The position numbers were made by a program, and so were the translations under genes. The notes under the pieces were generated by a model. The model did no database searches and was not told the DNA's origin. It saw only the letters and a list, made by a program, of their open reading frames with translations. Shown piece after piece: positions 18,119-29,080 of a stretch of 64,000 bases of DNA (position 1 is the first letter of the stretch; each line of letters starts with the position of its first letter). This DNA is from Dyella sp. BiH032 (GTDB lineage: Bacteria; Pseudomonadota; Gammaproteobacteria; Xanthomonadales; Rhodanobacteraceae), in contig NZ_CP134867.1 of the NCBI RefSeq assembly GCF_031954525.1, forward strand, positions 2,852,001 to 2,916,000. Reading direction: 5' to 3'.

Positions 18119-19744
18119 CTACGCCACTTCGCCCATTCCGGTCAGGCGCCAGCCATCGCTGCCGGCTTCAAGCCGGAGGTCGAGCATCAGCCCATCGAGA
18201 AAAACCTGGTCGTGCGAGACCACGACCAGCGCGCCGCGGTACTGGCGCAGCATCTCTTCGACCGCCTCCACCGAGCGCAGATCCAGATGATTGGTCGGCT
18301 CGTCGAGCAGCAGCAGTTCGGCCGGATGCTCGGCGTACATCACGCAGGCGAGCGCCACCTTCAGGCGTTCCCCGCCACTGAGCCGGGCGCTCGGTTTCAG
18401 GGCCGCGTCGCCCGCCAGTCCGAGCAAGGCCAGTCGGGTACGCATGTCGGACTCCCCAGCCGCCGTATGCGCCGAAAGCAGTTGCTCCAACGCCGACGCG
18501 TCCGGATCGAGCAGGTCCAGCTGCTGATCCAGCAGGGCTGCCCGCACGTGGACATCGCAGCGTCCCTCCACCGGGCGCTCCAGCCCGGCGAGCACTTTCA
18601 GCAGTATGGACTTGCCGCCGCCGTTCGCACCCGTCACGCCGACGCGCTGCCGCCCCAGGACGATCAGGTCGAGCGGATGCCCGGCTGCGGTTCCGTACGG
18701 AAGCCGGACGCCTTCGAGCGTGGCGGCCTTGCGCTGGCCCGCCGCGGTCGTCCTGGGCGCGAGCAAAGCGATGTCGGCATCTTCCCGGACTTGCCGTGCC
18801 GCCTCCCGCACGCGCTGAGCGAGCGTCTCTCGCTGCGCATCCAGTTCAATCAGGCGCTTGCCCGCGCTGACCTGGCTGTTCTGCTTGCGTCCGCCGAGCA
18901 GGATGGCCGCCTGATTGGCCTCCTTACCCTCGCGTGTGGAACGCGCCTGCCGGCGCTGGAGACTTTCCTGCTTCGCGCGCGCCTCCGCCTCAGCTCGTCG
19001 GCGCTCGGCCTTGCTGTGCTCCAGTTCCTGTAGTGCACGCTCCTGCTCCTGAGCTCGCGCCTGCGCATAGAAAGCGTAGCCGCCGCCGTAATCGCGCAGC
19101 CCGGTAGGCGACAGCTCGATGATGCGTTGCATGTCCGACAGCAGCTCGCGATCGTGGCTGACGACCAGCAAGCCTTTGGACCACGCACGCACAGTCCGCA
19201 ACAGCAGCTCGCGTTGCGTGCGATCCAGATGATTGGTCGGCTCGTCCAGGATCAGCACATCGGGTTCGGCCATCCATCCGCCCAGCAGGGCGAGACGCGT
19301 CAGCTCGCCGCCGCTCAGCGTGGTGGCCGACTGTTCCGGCGCGAGGTCACCGAGGCCGTGCTCTTGGAGCAGCTCAGCCACGCGCTGCCGCAGGTTCCAG
19401 CGCTCGGCCACGGCGTCGAAATCCGCGGCATCCACGCTTCCCGCCTCGATGCGATCCAGCGCATCCAGCGCCGCGCGCACGCCGAGCACCGAGGCCACGG
19501 TGGCGCCCGGCGGGCAGGACACGAGCTGCGGCACGTAATGCACGCTGCCCATGCGCTGGCATCGCCCTTCGGTGGGTTCGAGCTGCCCGGCGAGCAACTG
19601 CGCCAGCACGCTCTTGCCCACGCCATTGCGCCCGACCAGGCCGGTGTGGCGCCGATCGAGTTGAACGTCGAGATCGGAGAAAAGGCGCCGGCCGTCAGGC
19701 CAGGCAAACGCCGCGCGCTGCAGCGTCAACAAGGATTCCATCAT
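18119..19744 (-). CDS. ABC-F family ATPase
   Basis: 541 residues from ATG 19744 (ribosome site GGGAGCA); an upstream ATG at 19777 lacks a site. There are two ABC domains without membrane segments. The first has Walker A GRNGVGKS, signature LSGGE and Walker B VLILDEPTNHLD. The second has GANGGGKS, LSGGE and LLLLDEPTNHLD. Between them is a long charged coiled coil (residues about 230-330) with a basic KEANQAAILLGGRKQN stretch. ABC-F proteins bind the ribosomal E site and act in translation or antibiotic protection. Which branch this belongs to cannot be told without a tree. The gene is monocistronic. Confidence 0.88.
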   Translation of the reverse strand: MMESLLTLQRAAFAWPDGRRLFSDLDVQLDRRHTGLVGRNGVGKSVLAQLLAGQLEPTEGRCQRMGSVHYVPQLVSCPPGATVASVLGVRAALDALDRIEAGSVDAADFDAVAERWNLRQRVAELLQEHGLGDLAPEQSATTLSGGELTRLALLGGWMAEPDVLILDEPTNHLDRTQRELLLRTVRAWSKGLLVVSHDRELLSDMQRIIELSPTGLRDYGGGYAFYAQARAQEQERALQELEHSKAERRRAEAEARAKQESLQRRQARSTREGKEANQAAILLGGRKQNSQVSAGKRLIELDAQRETLAQRVREAARQVREDADIALLAPRTTAAGQRKAATLEGVRLPYGTAAGHPLDLIVLGRQRVGVTGANGGGKSILLKVLAGLERPVEGRCDVHVRAALLDQQLDLLDPDASALEQLLSAHTAAGESDMRTRLALLGLAGDAALKPSARLSGGERLKVALACVMYAEHPAELLLLDEPTNHLDLRSVEAVEEMLRQYRGALVVVSHDQVFLDGLMLDLRLEAGSDGWRLTGMGEVA

Positions 19745-19911
19745 GCTTGCTCCCGTGATGTCGCACATCGCCTCCATCGCTATGGACGGAGTCGAACGGT
19801 CGTCGAAACGACGGCATCACAGGCGCATGGGACGATCACTCGCAGAGCGGATGGGGCGCGAATGATAGCGCAAGGCGGCAGCCCTGGTTCGTGCAACGAC
19901 AGGTGCCCGCG

Positions 19912-21672
19912 TCAGCGGCTGGCGACCTGGGCTTGCAAGTTCTCCTGCTGGGCCTGCTGGGCTTGCGCTGCCTGGGACACCTGCGCCTGCTGCGCGGCCT
20001 GATGGTAAGCCGCCGAACTCACCGGCAAGGGGGTGTTGAGCGCCTGGACGGTCGGTACCTCGGCGTACGTGCGGCCCGGCGCCCCATAGACGTACATCGT
20101 GGAAGCGTCGTTCGCGTTCGGCGCCACACCCTCGGCGCGGGTGATGCCCTGGGCGACCGCCGCCACCGTCAGCATGCCCGCGAGGTTGCTGCTCTGCTCG
20201 TTGGGCACGCGCCCGTACTGCGCATCCATCGCGTGGACGTGGCCGCGAATCTGGTTGAACAAGCCATGGCCCGGGTGAGCGGCATCGGCGAAGCTGGCGG
20301 TTTGAGCGGCTTGAAAACCAGATGTCGCCTGGCTGGCAGCCGGCTTGTCGGGCACCAAGGCCGGGGCCTTGCCTTCGACCTGGAGTGTTCCGGGCAACTG
20401 CGCGCCCGGCAACGCCTTGGAGAGGTACAGGTTGTACATCGCGTCCACAACCCGGTACTGGTCGCCATGCGTCGCCGCGATCCGGAGCGCGAACACCTTC
20501 GAGGGGTCGTCCTGCGGCTGCCCCGACTGGATCCACGGCTGGGCATCCGCCGGCCATGGAGCGGCCTGGCGTACATCCCGTTGCAGTTGCTGCATCTGCT
20601 CTTCCGTCAACACCAGGGACAGTTTCTGTCCCGGCTTGATGTCCAGCTCGTTGGCGCCGGGAATCGGCAGGCATTGCAGGTAAGGGATGTTCTGTTCGTT
20701 CGCGTCGAAAGTGAAAACATAACGGCGCTCGGACAGCAGCTCTTGGCCCTTGTCGTCGAACTTCGACTGGATGGACAGCGGGACGCCGGAGTCGTAGTGG
20801 ATCTTCTGCGTCATCGATCGCAGCGTCCCATCGGGACGTCGGGTCACCTCCACGTCGCCGGTGTTCTTCTGCAGCTCGGCGTTCTCTTCGAGCTTGCTCA
20901 CCTTCAGGCCCAGCTGCGTGGCCGACGAATAGCTCAGGCGCTCGACCACGGCCACGTCCGGAACCCCGGGACCCGGCTGGTCCGGCAACCCGCCCAGCCC
21001 GAGGAACTGGTTGTACGCGGCCTGCCCCTCCGGCGTGGAAAGATCGAACTCCGCGGTCTTCAACTGCTGGTTGTAATCGAGCTTGTCTTCCCTGCCGAGC
21101 ATGACGCTGGCGTCGTCGAAGACCACACCGAACCCGCCGTAATTGGCCACCGCTTCTTTCGGCCCGGTCACCACGCGGACGACATGGTCGGACTTCTTCT
21201 CGATCGCGACGACGCTCCCTTCCTCCACCGACTGGCGCGACTCGAGCGCCACGTGGTTGAACGCCCCGCTCACCTTGGTTTTCTGGATGACCGAGCCGTC
21301 GAGCGACACCTTGGAGCCGACGGGCATCGTGGCCGGGTCGTACGGGCTGACGGTAGTGGGATCCAGACGCTGGGCTGCGTCCTTGGGGACGACGACGTTG
21401 TAGCTGACCTTCACGCCTTCCGCGTGCTCGGTCTTGACTTGGGCCTGCTTGACGTCCAACCCGGCCTTCACCGTGGTGACGACCTCGCTGGTGGCTTTCC
21501 AGCTCACGTTGTCGCCGTCGGCTTTCTGCTCGATCGAATCGGTGCTGCTCGCGCCGACGGAGAAAGTCACACCTACCCCCGCCACCGTCTCCTTGTGTTC
21601 CGCAGCCACGTCGAAGCTGACTTTGCCTCCTTGCTGGCCGGACTTGAGGTCGGCTTTCGTCTTGGTCTCCAT
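19912..21672 (-). CDS. Candidate type IV secretion (X-T4SS) effector with C-terminal XVIPCD-like domain
   Basis: 586 residues from ATG 21672, chosen for its AAGGGAAG ribosome site; the frame is open to an ATG at 21801. There is no signal peptide. The last 125 residues match the pattern of the Xanthomonadales VirD4-interacting domain: HPGHGLFNQIRGHVHAMDAQ starting at His466, GRVPNEQSSNLAGM, AVAQGITRAEGV, TMYVYGAPG, VQALNTPLPVSS, and a glutamine-rich tail QQAQVSQAAQAQQAQQ. The first 420 residues are beta-rich and polar with no domain I recognise. Proteins with this tag are delivered by the Xanthomonadales T4SS, usually to kill rival bacteria. The neighbours (ABC-F, M4 protease) do not look like an immunity protein. 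Effector status is inferred from the tail. Confidence 0.75.
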   Translation of the reverse strand: METKTKADLKSGQQGGKVSFDVAAEHKETVAGVGVTFSVGASSTDSIEQKADGDNVSWKATSEVVTTVKAGLDVKQAQVKTEHAEGVKVSYNVVVPKDAAQRLDPTTVSPYDPATMPVGSKVSLDGSVIQKTKVSGAFNHVALESRQSVEEGSVVAIEKKSDHVVRVVTGPKEAVANYGGFGVVFDDASVMLGREDKLDYNQQLKTAEFDLSTPEGQAAYNQFLGLGGLPDQPGPGVPDVAVVERLSYSSATQLGLKVSKLEENAELQKNTGDVEVTRRPDGTLRSMTQKIHYDSGVPLSIQSKFDDKGQELLSERRYVFTFDANEQNIPYLQCLPIPGANELDIKPGQKLSLVLTEEQMQQLQRDVRQAAPWPADAQPWIQSGQPQDDPSKVFALRIAATHGDQYRVVDAMYNLYLSKALPGAQLPGTLQVEGKAPALVPDKPAASQATSGFQAAQTASFADAAHPGHGLFNQIRGHVHAMDAQYGRVPNEQSSNLAGMLTVAAVAQGITRAEGVAPNANDASTMYVYGAPGRTYAEVPTVQALNTPLPVSSAAYHQAAQQAQVSQAAQAQQAQQENLQAQVASR

Positions 21673-21870
21673 GCCGGACGCTTCCCTTTGCTGGTCGAAC
21701 GAACTTAAGGATCGCGAAAGGTTAAACGTTTGCGGATGCCCGTGTGTGAAGGCATCCGGGATGCCGGCGAAGAGTTGTCGGCGAGACGTGATCACGGTCA
21801 CGACGACGCGGTACGGAGCCTCCTCATGGGCTCGGCGCGGCGCGATTCCTTGCTACCAACAGCGAAAAAA

Positions 21871-21903
21871 GAAGCCGGTGGGCGACGCGCGCCCACCGGC
21901 TTC
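21871..21903 (-). terminator. Rho-independent terminator of the M4 protease gene
   Basis: A perfect 13-base stem GAAGCCGGTGGGC / GCCCACCGGCTTC with a six-base loop. On the minus strand it is followed by a run of six T (complement of 21865-21870). It lies 57 bases after the protease stop codon. Confidence 0.88.
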
Positions 21904-21921
21904 CCTGACTCGCTTCCCTGC

Positions 21922-21950
21922 TTCCGCACCGCCACGGCGGCGGTGCGGAA
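21922..21950 (-). terminator. Second perfect hairpin just after the M4 protease stop
   Basis: Stem TTCCGCACCGCC / GGCGGTGCGGAA, beginning ten bases after the stop. It has no T run, so it is more likely an mRNA-stabilising 3' structure or part of a tandem terminator with the one at 21871-21903. Confidence 0.55.
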
Positions 21951-21959
21951 ATCACGGCC

Positions 21960-24239
<2,280 letters not shown>

Positions 24240-24602
24240 ATGGAACCGATGCTCGGCATGCGTACCGCGGCTGTGCTGTTGACACTGACTGCGCTGGGCG
24301 GCCTGGTGATGGCCGGCATGCGGTGGTCAGGCAAACCGCATCCGCCGGCCTGGCTCGCCATGGCGCACGGCTTCATCGCCGGCGCCGCGGTTACCCTGCT
24401 GATCTACGACTACTTCACCGTCGGCCTGCCGCCGATGGCGCAATGGAGCCTGCTGCTGTTCCTGATCGCCACGGGCGGCGGCGTGGTGTTGAACCTCAAC
24501 TACCACTGGAAACGCGTGCGTTTGCCCAATGGGCTGATGGTGGTGCATGCATTGGTGGCCGTCACCGGTTTCGTCTTGCTGCTGCTGGCAGTGTGGCCTT
24601 GA
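24240..24602 (+). CDS. Small membrane protein, function unknown
   Basis: 120 residues from ATG 24240 with a GAAGG ribosome site; an extra 20 upstream codons are open but unlikely. Four hydrophobic segments are evident: AAVLLTLTALGGLVMAG, AMAHGFIAGAAVTLLIY, WSLLLFLIATGGGVVLNL and MVVHALVAVTGFVLLLLAVWP. Conserved-looking polar residues (His in MAHG, HWKR and VVHA) sit at segment ends, a pattern seen in small haem or quinone-associated membrane proteins, but no family is recognised. It converges on the SnoaL-like gene. Confidence 0.65.
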   Translation: MEPMLGMRTAAVLLTLTALGGLVMAGMRWSGKPHPPAWLAMAHGFIAGAAVTLLIYDYFTVGLPPMAQWSLLLFLIATGGGVVLNLNYHWKRVRLPNGLMVVHALVAVTGFVLLLLAVWP

Positions 24603-24645
24603 GTCCACACTGCGCAGCCGGCCTCTTTCACTAAGAAGCTGGCGA

Positions 24646-25098
24646 TCACGGAACGGCATGGATCTGCGTGAAGATCACCTGCCAGCGCCCGTTGCGTTTC
24701 GCCCAGACGTCGACGAAGCGCCCGCGGAAGGTGAACTCTTTCCCTTGGCTGACACCCTTGGCGTCCACCAGGCCGGCGAGCACCGCGCCATCCGACCAGA
24801 CTTTGCTCACCTGGTCGTGCACGTCGACGGAGAGGGTCTTGTTTCCCGGCGCCGTCTGCTCGGCGATGAACTCCGCCTTCGTCTGGTTCTTGCCGCTGGT
24901 GCCGGCCAGCGTGTAGTCGTCGGCCAGCACGCGCTCCAGCGCTTTCCGGTCGGCCTTGAATTGTGCGAGGTCGTAAGCCGTCGCCGCGTCGGCGAGGTCC
25001 TTGGGCAGGCCGCTGTAGTCGCCGATCTCCTTGTCCGCATGCGCCGAGGTGGCGATCAGGGCCGCCAGCGCGGCCGCATACCAGGGTGATAACCGCAT
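24646..25098 (-). CDS. Exported SnoaL/DUF4440-like protein
   Basis: 150 residues from ATG 25098, with a strong GGAGGGG ribosome site. Signal peptide MRLSPWYAAALAALIATSAHA. The mature domain has the NTF2-like/DUF4440 pattern: a helix (AQFKADRKALERVLADDYTL), then strands VDVHDQVSKVWSDGAVLAGL and FRGRFVDVWAKRNGRWQVIFTQIHAV. The W-x-x-x-x-G-x-W-x-x-x-x-x-Q-x-H ending is typical of DUF4440. Proteins of this type bind small ligands or act as isomerase-like enzymes. No substrate can be named. Confidence 0.75.
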   Translation of the reverse strand: MRLSPWYAAALAALIATSAHADKEIGDYSGLPKDLADAATAYDLAQFKADRKALERVLADDYTLAGTSGKNQTKAEFIAEQTAPGNKTLSVDVHDQVSKVWSDGAVLAGLVDAKGVSQGKEFTFRGRFVDVWAKRNGRWQVIFTQIHAVP

Positions 25099-25337
25099 AA
25101 CCCCTCCGGAACGAGTTGGTTTCGGGAAACTGCCGGGCATCGCGCGTGGAGCGCTGGGATTGGACTCCTGCGCCAGCCCGCTGGATATGGGCCGGAAGTC
25201 ATTGCGCCCATGCACTGGCTTCCGGATAAAAACCTGCGCGCTATAGCCTTGCCCACGCCCGAGCCTGCGACGCTATGGCGCACTCCCGCCTGATCCAGAT
25301 CAGCAGCGGCCGGTGCGGTGAGCTCTAGCCTTCCGGC

Positions 25338-26090
25338 ATGCCTGTCGTTTCCTCTTCTGGCCATCCGCGAACATGGTGGCGCGTCCTCGGCTTCGGCCTG
25401 CTGCTGCCGCTATGTCCGGGCACGCTTTCCGCCGCCGAAGTGACCGCCGCCGGCGCCGATGCCACATTCCGCCAGCACATCGCCGCATGCACGTCCTGCC
25501 ACGGCGAACACGGCGAGGGCGCGGCCGATGCCGCGCCACGCCTCGCCGGCAAGCCTGCGGCTTACCTTGCGCTGCAACTGCGCTACTTCCAGGACGGCCA
25601 GCGCAAGCACGCGACGATGGCCTACATGGTTCGCTATCTCGACGCCGACTATATGCGCGAGATGGCCGAATACTTCGCCCACCAGAACGTGCCTTATGCG
25701 CACATCGCCGCGCCCGCGCTGACCGACGACGCGCGGCGGCGCGGAGAGCAGCTGGCCCATCGCGGCGACGCCACGCGCGGCGTGCCCTCCTGCGCGAGCT
25801 GCCACGGCAACCGGCTCGGCGGCGTGCAGCCTATGATCCCGAGCTTGAACGGCCTTTCCGCCGAATACATCCAGGCCCAGCTCGACGCGTGGCGCGCGCA
25901 GCGGCGCGGCGCCCGCGAACCGGATTGCATGGCGGTGGTCGCCAACCGCATGCAGGCCACCGACGTACAGGCGATATCGGGTTGGCTGGCCTCGCGCGAA
26001 ATGGCGACGACAGCGGAGCCGCCGGAAGAACGGGTGCCGGAGCCTTTGCCGGGTTGGTGCCGGTTGGAAGTGGACCGCATTCCCGGATGA
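25338..26090 (+). CDS. Dihaem cytochrome c (c4/c553-like)
   Basis: 250 residues. A signal segment (about 20-33, LLLPLCPGTLSAA) precedes two class I cytochrome c domains. The haem sites are CTSCH (Cys51-His55) and CASCH (Cys152-His156). Probable distal methionines lie in KHATMAYMVRY and in VVANRMQATD. The spacing of about 100 residues and the paired PRLAGKPAAYLALQLRYFQDGQR / PSLNGLSAEYIQAQLDAWRAQRR segments show internal duplication, as in cytochrome c4. It is a periplasmic electron carrier. The residue tail after 225 is unusual and ends with a cysteine-containing PLPGWCRLEVDRIPG. Confidence 0.9.
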   Translation: MPVVSSSGHPRTWWRVLGFGLLLPLCPGTLSAAEVTAAGADATFRQHIAACTSCHGEHGEGAADAAPRLAGKPAAYLALQLRYFQDGQRKHATMAYMVRYLDADYMREMAEYFAHQNVPYAHIAAPALTDDARRRGEQLAHRGDATRGVPSCASCHGNRLGGVQPMIPSLNGLSAEYIQAQLDAWRAQRRGAREPDCMAVVANRMQATDVQAISGWLASREMATTAEPPEERVPEPLPGWCRLEVDRIPG

Positions 26091-26111
26091 ATGCCAGGCG
26101 ACGCCGCTCCT

Positions 26112-28034
26112 TCAAGGCGCGGCGTCCACCGACGCGACATGCAACCGGAGAATCCTGCGCAACTCCAGGATCGCCGCCGGCGTCTCCTGCACGCTGTGCC
26201 ACGATGGCACCGCCAGTTCCGACTCGGCGCCATCCAGATGCGCGCTCTTGTACGGCACCACGCCGTCGCTGCTGTCGGCCAGCGGGCCCGGCGGCGTGTA
26301 GACGCCGACGATGGTGTGATAGCGCACCTGCGGCGACACCGGCAGGTCCGCCGCCGCGACGACGAAAGGATCGGCGTCACTGAGGTTGTCGATGCTGTTG
26401 GGAATGCGCACGGGCTTGCCGCCGTCGCCATCCTCCTTCAGCAGATCGGCGACGCTGGCCACTTCCTTGAGCACGTTGGCCGGCAGGCGGATCAGGTTGC
26501 CGATCCAGCGGGCCAGCGTGTTCTGTGCATACGGCGTACCGCGCTGCGGCGAGGCCAGGAACACGGCGCGTGTCACCTGCGGCATGGGCGTGAACTGCAG
26601 ATAGGGCGCGAGGCGTTCGCGCAGGCGGGCCTGCTTCGCCGCCGACAGATTCGCGCGCGGCGGCATCAGGCTCCACAGCCGGTCCCCGCTGGAGGACACC
26701 AGCAGGCGGGCGATGACGCCGCCCATGCTGTGCCCGATCAGCACCACGTTCTTCGACGCGCGCGCCTCGCCGCCCGGATCGAAATGCTTGAACGTGGCAT
26801 CCAGCGCCTTGCGGATGTTGGCGAGATTGACCGCGATGGGCGCGTTGGTCGGGTAGTAGATCTCCCATACCTGGTAATGGCGGCGCAGGTCCTCGTCGCC
26901 CATCACTTCGTTGGACACGTTGATCCACGCTTCCGGGCTGCTGGCCAGGCCGTGCAGCATGATCACCGTCATGCGATCCGGATCGTACGGCTGCATCAGC
27001 AGCACGCGCGGCGTCTTGATACCGCCTTCCCGGCCCAGCAGCGAGCGGATCGACTGGCTCGCGAAGCCGGACCGCGCCAGCCACACACCGTAAGCCGCGG
27101 TGAAGTTGCCGGCGAGCGGCACCGTGCGACCGGCCACCTTCACCGAATCGACGCGGTAGGGGTCCTCGACCAGGACTTTGGCCTGGCGCGTCGCCAGCAC
27201 GTCCTCCAGGCTGGTCCCGTCGAACAGGATCGCACCGGTCATCGACATGTAGTCCGGATCGCGCCAGGGCACGTCCCTGCCGGTCATGCCCGCGCTGGCG
27301 CCATCCTGTCCTGGTGCATCGGGCGGCGCCACGGCGACGAACTCGGAGCCGAAACCATCGCGGCGATAGACGTTGCGCAGGCCATTGAAGCGCAGCACGG
27401 AAGCGGGGATCAGTTCCGAAGGCTCGGGGGCGTCCGGGTCCCAGCGCGTATCCGTCCCGGCGCGCGCGACGCTCCAGCCGGCCAGGTCGATATGCGTCCA
27501 CTGGGGGTCCAGCCGCGGGATCTCCGCGAAAAACCGCGCCATCGCCCGCTGCACCGCGAAGTTATAGAAACCGATCACCTGCACCTGGCGCAGTTCGAAG
27601 GAGCGCTCCGACGGTTGGCGTTTCGTATAGAACAGATAGGCATACGCATACCGCCCCGCTTGCATGTAGGCATCGAGCGCTTCGTCGCTCATCCGCCCGT
27701 CCCCGGTCTTCCCGTCGGCGCGGATGGCGCGTTCCAGCCATAGCTCGGCAAGCGCGGAAAGCCGCTGTTCCTCGTTGAGGCCCGGCGAGTGCAGCACGGT
27801 GTCGACGCAAGCGGGAAACGCACGCTCGCAGTCGCGGGCGGTCAACGCCACCACGTTGAGCGATTGCACGCTCTGGTCGCCCAGCCGGCCCGCGCTGATC
27901 ACGTCGCCGCGCTGCTCGCTGAAGGAGTCGTGCGCGTTGATGCGGCTGACGCCCACCATGGCACAGCCGTTGAGGCACAACAGGATCGCCAGCAAGGCGA
28001 ATCGCACGATCGAGGCTTGGCTTCCGTGTCTCAT
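26112..28034 (-). CDS. Lipase-like alpha/beta hydrolase lipoprotein
   Basis: 640 residues with a lipoprotein signal (VRFALLAILLCLNGC, lipobox cysteine at residue 24). About 320 residues of an unassigned N-terminal region follow. The alpha/beta hydrolase begins at MTVIMLHGLASSPEAW (oxyanion loop), with the nucleophile Ser436 in VVLIGHSMGGVIARLL, an aspartate region SSDGVVPYKSAHLDGAE and the histidine in VPSWHSVQETPAA. The end of the N-terminal part (VPLAGNFTAAYGVWLARSG) looks like a beta-rich accessory domain. It is probably a membrane-anchored esterase or lipase. Substrate unknown. It converges with the cytochrome gene, 21 bases apart. Confidence 0.85.
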   Translation of the reverse strand: MRHGSQASIVRFALLAILLCLNGCAMVGVSRINAHDSFSEQRGDVISAGRLGDQSVQSLNVVALTARDCERAFPACVDTVLHSPGLNEEQRLSALAELWLERAIRADGKTGDGRMSDEALDAYMQAGRYAYAYLFYTKRQPSERSFELRQVQVIGFYNFAVQRAMARFFAEIPRLDPQWTHIDLAGWSVARAGTDTRWDPDAPEPSELIPASVLRFNGLRNVYRRDGFGSEFVAVAPPDAPGQDGASAGMTGRDVPWRDPDYMSMTGAILFDGTSLEDVLATRQAKVLVEDPYRVDSVKVAGRTVPLAGNFTAAYGVWLARSGFASQSIRSLLGREGGIKTPRVLLMQPYDPDRMTVIMLHGLASSPEAWINVSNEVMGDEDLRRHYQVWEIYYPTNAPIAVNLANIRKALDATFKHFDPGGEARASKNVVLIGHSMGGVIARLLVSSSGDRLWSLMPPRANLSAAKQARLRERLAPYLQFTPMPQVTRAVFLASPQRGTPYAQNTLARWIGNLIRLPANVLKEVASVADLLKEDGDGGKPVRIPNSIDNLSDADPFVVAAADLPVSPQVRYHTIVGVYTPPGPLADSSDGVVPYKSAHLDGAESELAVPSWHSVQETPAAILELRRILRLHVASVDAAP

Positions 28035-28202
28035 CCGTAGGCGCCGGGGTTGCCTCGAAGCGAGGCGGGAATGTGCCGGATTTTGTCACAAGAGGCTGGT
28101 CGGCCCGGTACATCGCCGCGCAACCGATCCGGCGCCGCCTCGCCGGAGGTGGCGGCGCGATACATCCCGGGCGCCGGTCCAGGCCGCCAACTTCGGTGGT
28201 CT

Positions 28203-28547
28203 TCAAAGCCGCCCGAACGGCCCGGTCGGCACGCTCACGTCCCACGCGAGCTCCGTGATGGCGTTGATCGCCGGCATCGTCAGGCATCCCAGCACCACCA
28301 CGGCAACCGCCAGCAGCCAAAGGTGCTTGCGCAACCACAGAAACGCTCCGACCAGCAGTGCCGCATACAGCAGATACCAGAACGGCATCTGGAACATCGC
28401 GGCATAGCCGGCAGCGCCCTCGAAATTCGAGATGTGCCTGTAAGCCACGTAGGCCGTGGCTGACCAGACGGCCAACGAGATGCAGGCGAAAAGACCGCCG
28501 ATGGCATACAGCACGGAAAGAAGGCAGCTGGTGAATTTCCTTTTCAT
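28203..28547 (-). CDS. Small membrane protein, function unknown
   Basis: 114 residues from ATG 28547 (ribosome site GGGAGC). Three or four hydrophobic segments: SCLLSVLYAIGGLFACISLAVW, FWYLLYAALLVGAFLWL and LWLLAVAVVVLGCLTMPAI. It begins with the basic MKRK typical of an inner-membrane start. No family is recognised. A longer open frame to 28808 is not supported by a ribosome site. Confidence 0.6.
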   Translation of the reverse strand: MKRKFTSCLLSVLYAIGGLFACISLAVWSATAYVAYRHISNFEGAAGYAAMFQMPFWYLLYAALLVGAFLWLRKHLWLLAVAVVVLGCLTMPAINAITELAWDVSVPTGPFGRL

Positions 28548-28663
28548 GGAGCTCCCAGAGTGCGACGGGCACACGAGGCGATGGCGCGGGTCGACGCCAT
28601 CGACCCTCCTTGCGACGGAGAGAGGGAGGCTTGGCAGCCTTCCGCTCCGCACCTCCCCGTAAT

Positions 28664-28750
28664 TTACGGCATCCACATCGCCACGTCGGATGGCAACGGG
28701 GCCTTCAGTCCGGAGGATCTCACCGAAGAGCGAACCTGCCGTTGGCTCAT
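28664..28750 (-). CDS. Possible 28-residue peptide
   Basis: ATG 28750 is preceded at the right distance by GGAGAG, and the frame runs to a TAA. The peptide begins MSQRQVRSSV, is basic and serine-rich, and ends SDVAMWMP. There is no signal peptide or membrane segment. It lies in a gap and points towards the small membrane protein 116 bases downstream. It could equally be chance in GC-rich sequence; only the ribosome site argues for it. Confidence 0.3.
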   Translation of the reverse strand: MSQRQVRSSVRSSGLKAPLPSDVAMWMP

Positions 28751-28966
28751 GATGTTTCTCTCCTTGACCGCGCTTCTCCGAACTAAAGGCAGTGAGAGGC
28801 GCCGCCACGCAACGTCAATCGATGTCGCCGGATTACCGCAGGCCGACAACTTCCGCCCAATCGATCGCGCACGTTCGCCACTTGCTTAGGCATTGCTTTC
28901 CGCGACGTACCGCCCTGGCCGTATGGTCGATGGCGACCCCGAACGTATGCGCTTATCGTGCGCGGC

Positions 28967-28992
28967 ACGCCTAGGCCAGATCGCCTAGGCGT
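28967..28992. repeat. 9-base perfect inverted repeat (possible operator)
   Basis: ACGCCTAGG, eight bases, CCTAGGCGT. It lies about 90 bases before the start of the secreted protein gene at 29081, a suitable place for a regulator. The palindrome is too long to be likely by chance but matches no operator I know. Confidence 0.45.
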
Positions 28993-29080
28993 ACTTGCGC
29001 GAACGCTCATCGGCCACGCCGCCACAGCGTTCTACAGGGGCGCCGGTCACCTATCGATAACGAACGGGAGACCCAGTGCT

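Larger units (their letters stand above)
28548..29080. other. Intergenic region upstream of the 29081 gene
   Basis: About 530 bases. It contains a short ORF on the minus strand at 28664-28750 with a good ribosome site (listed separately) and a 9-base inverted repeat at 28967-28992. Otherwise no gene can be supported. Confidence 0.4.
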
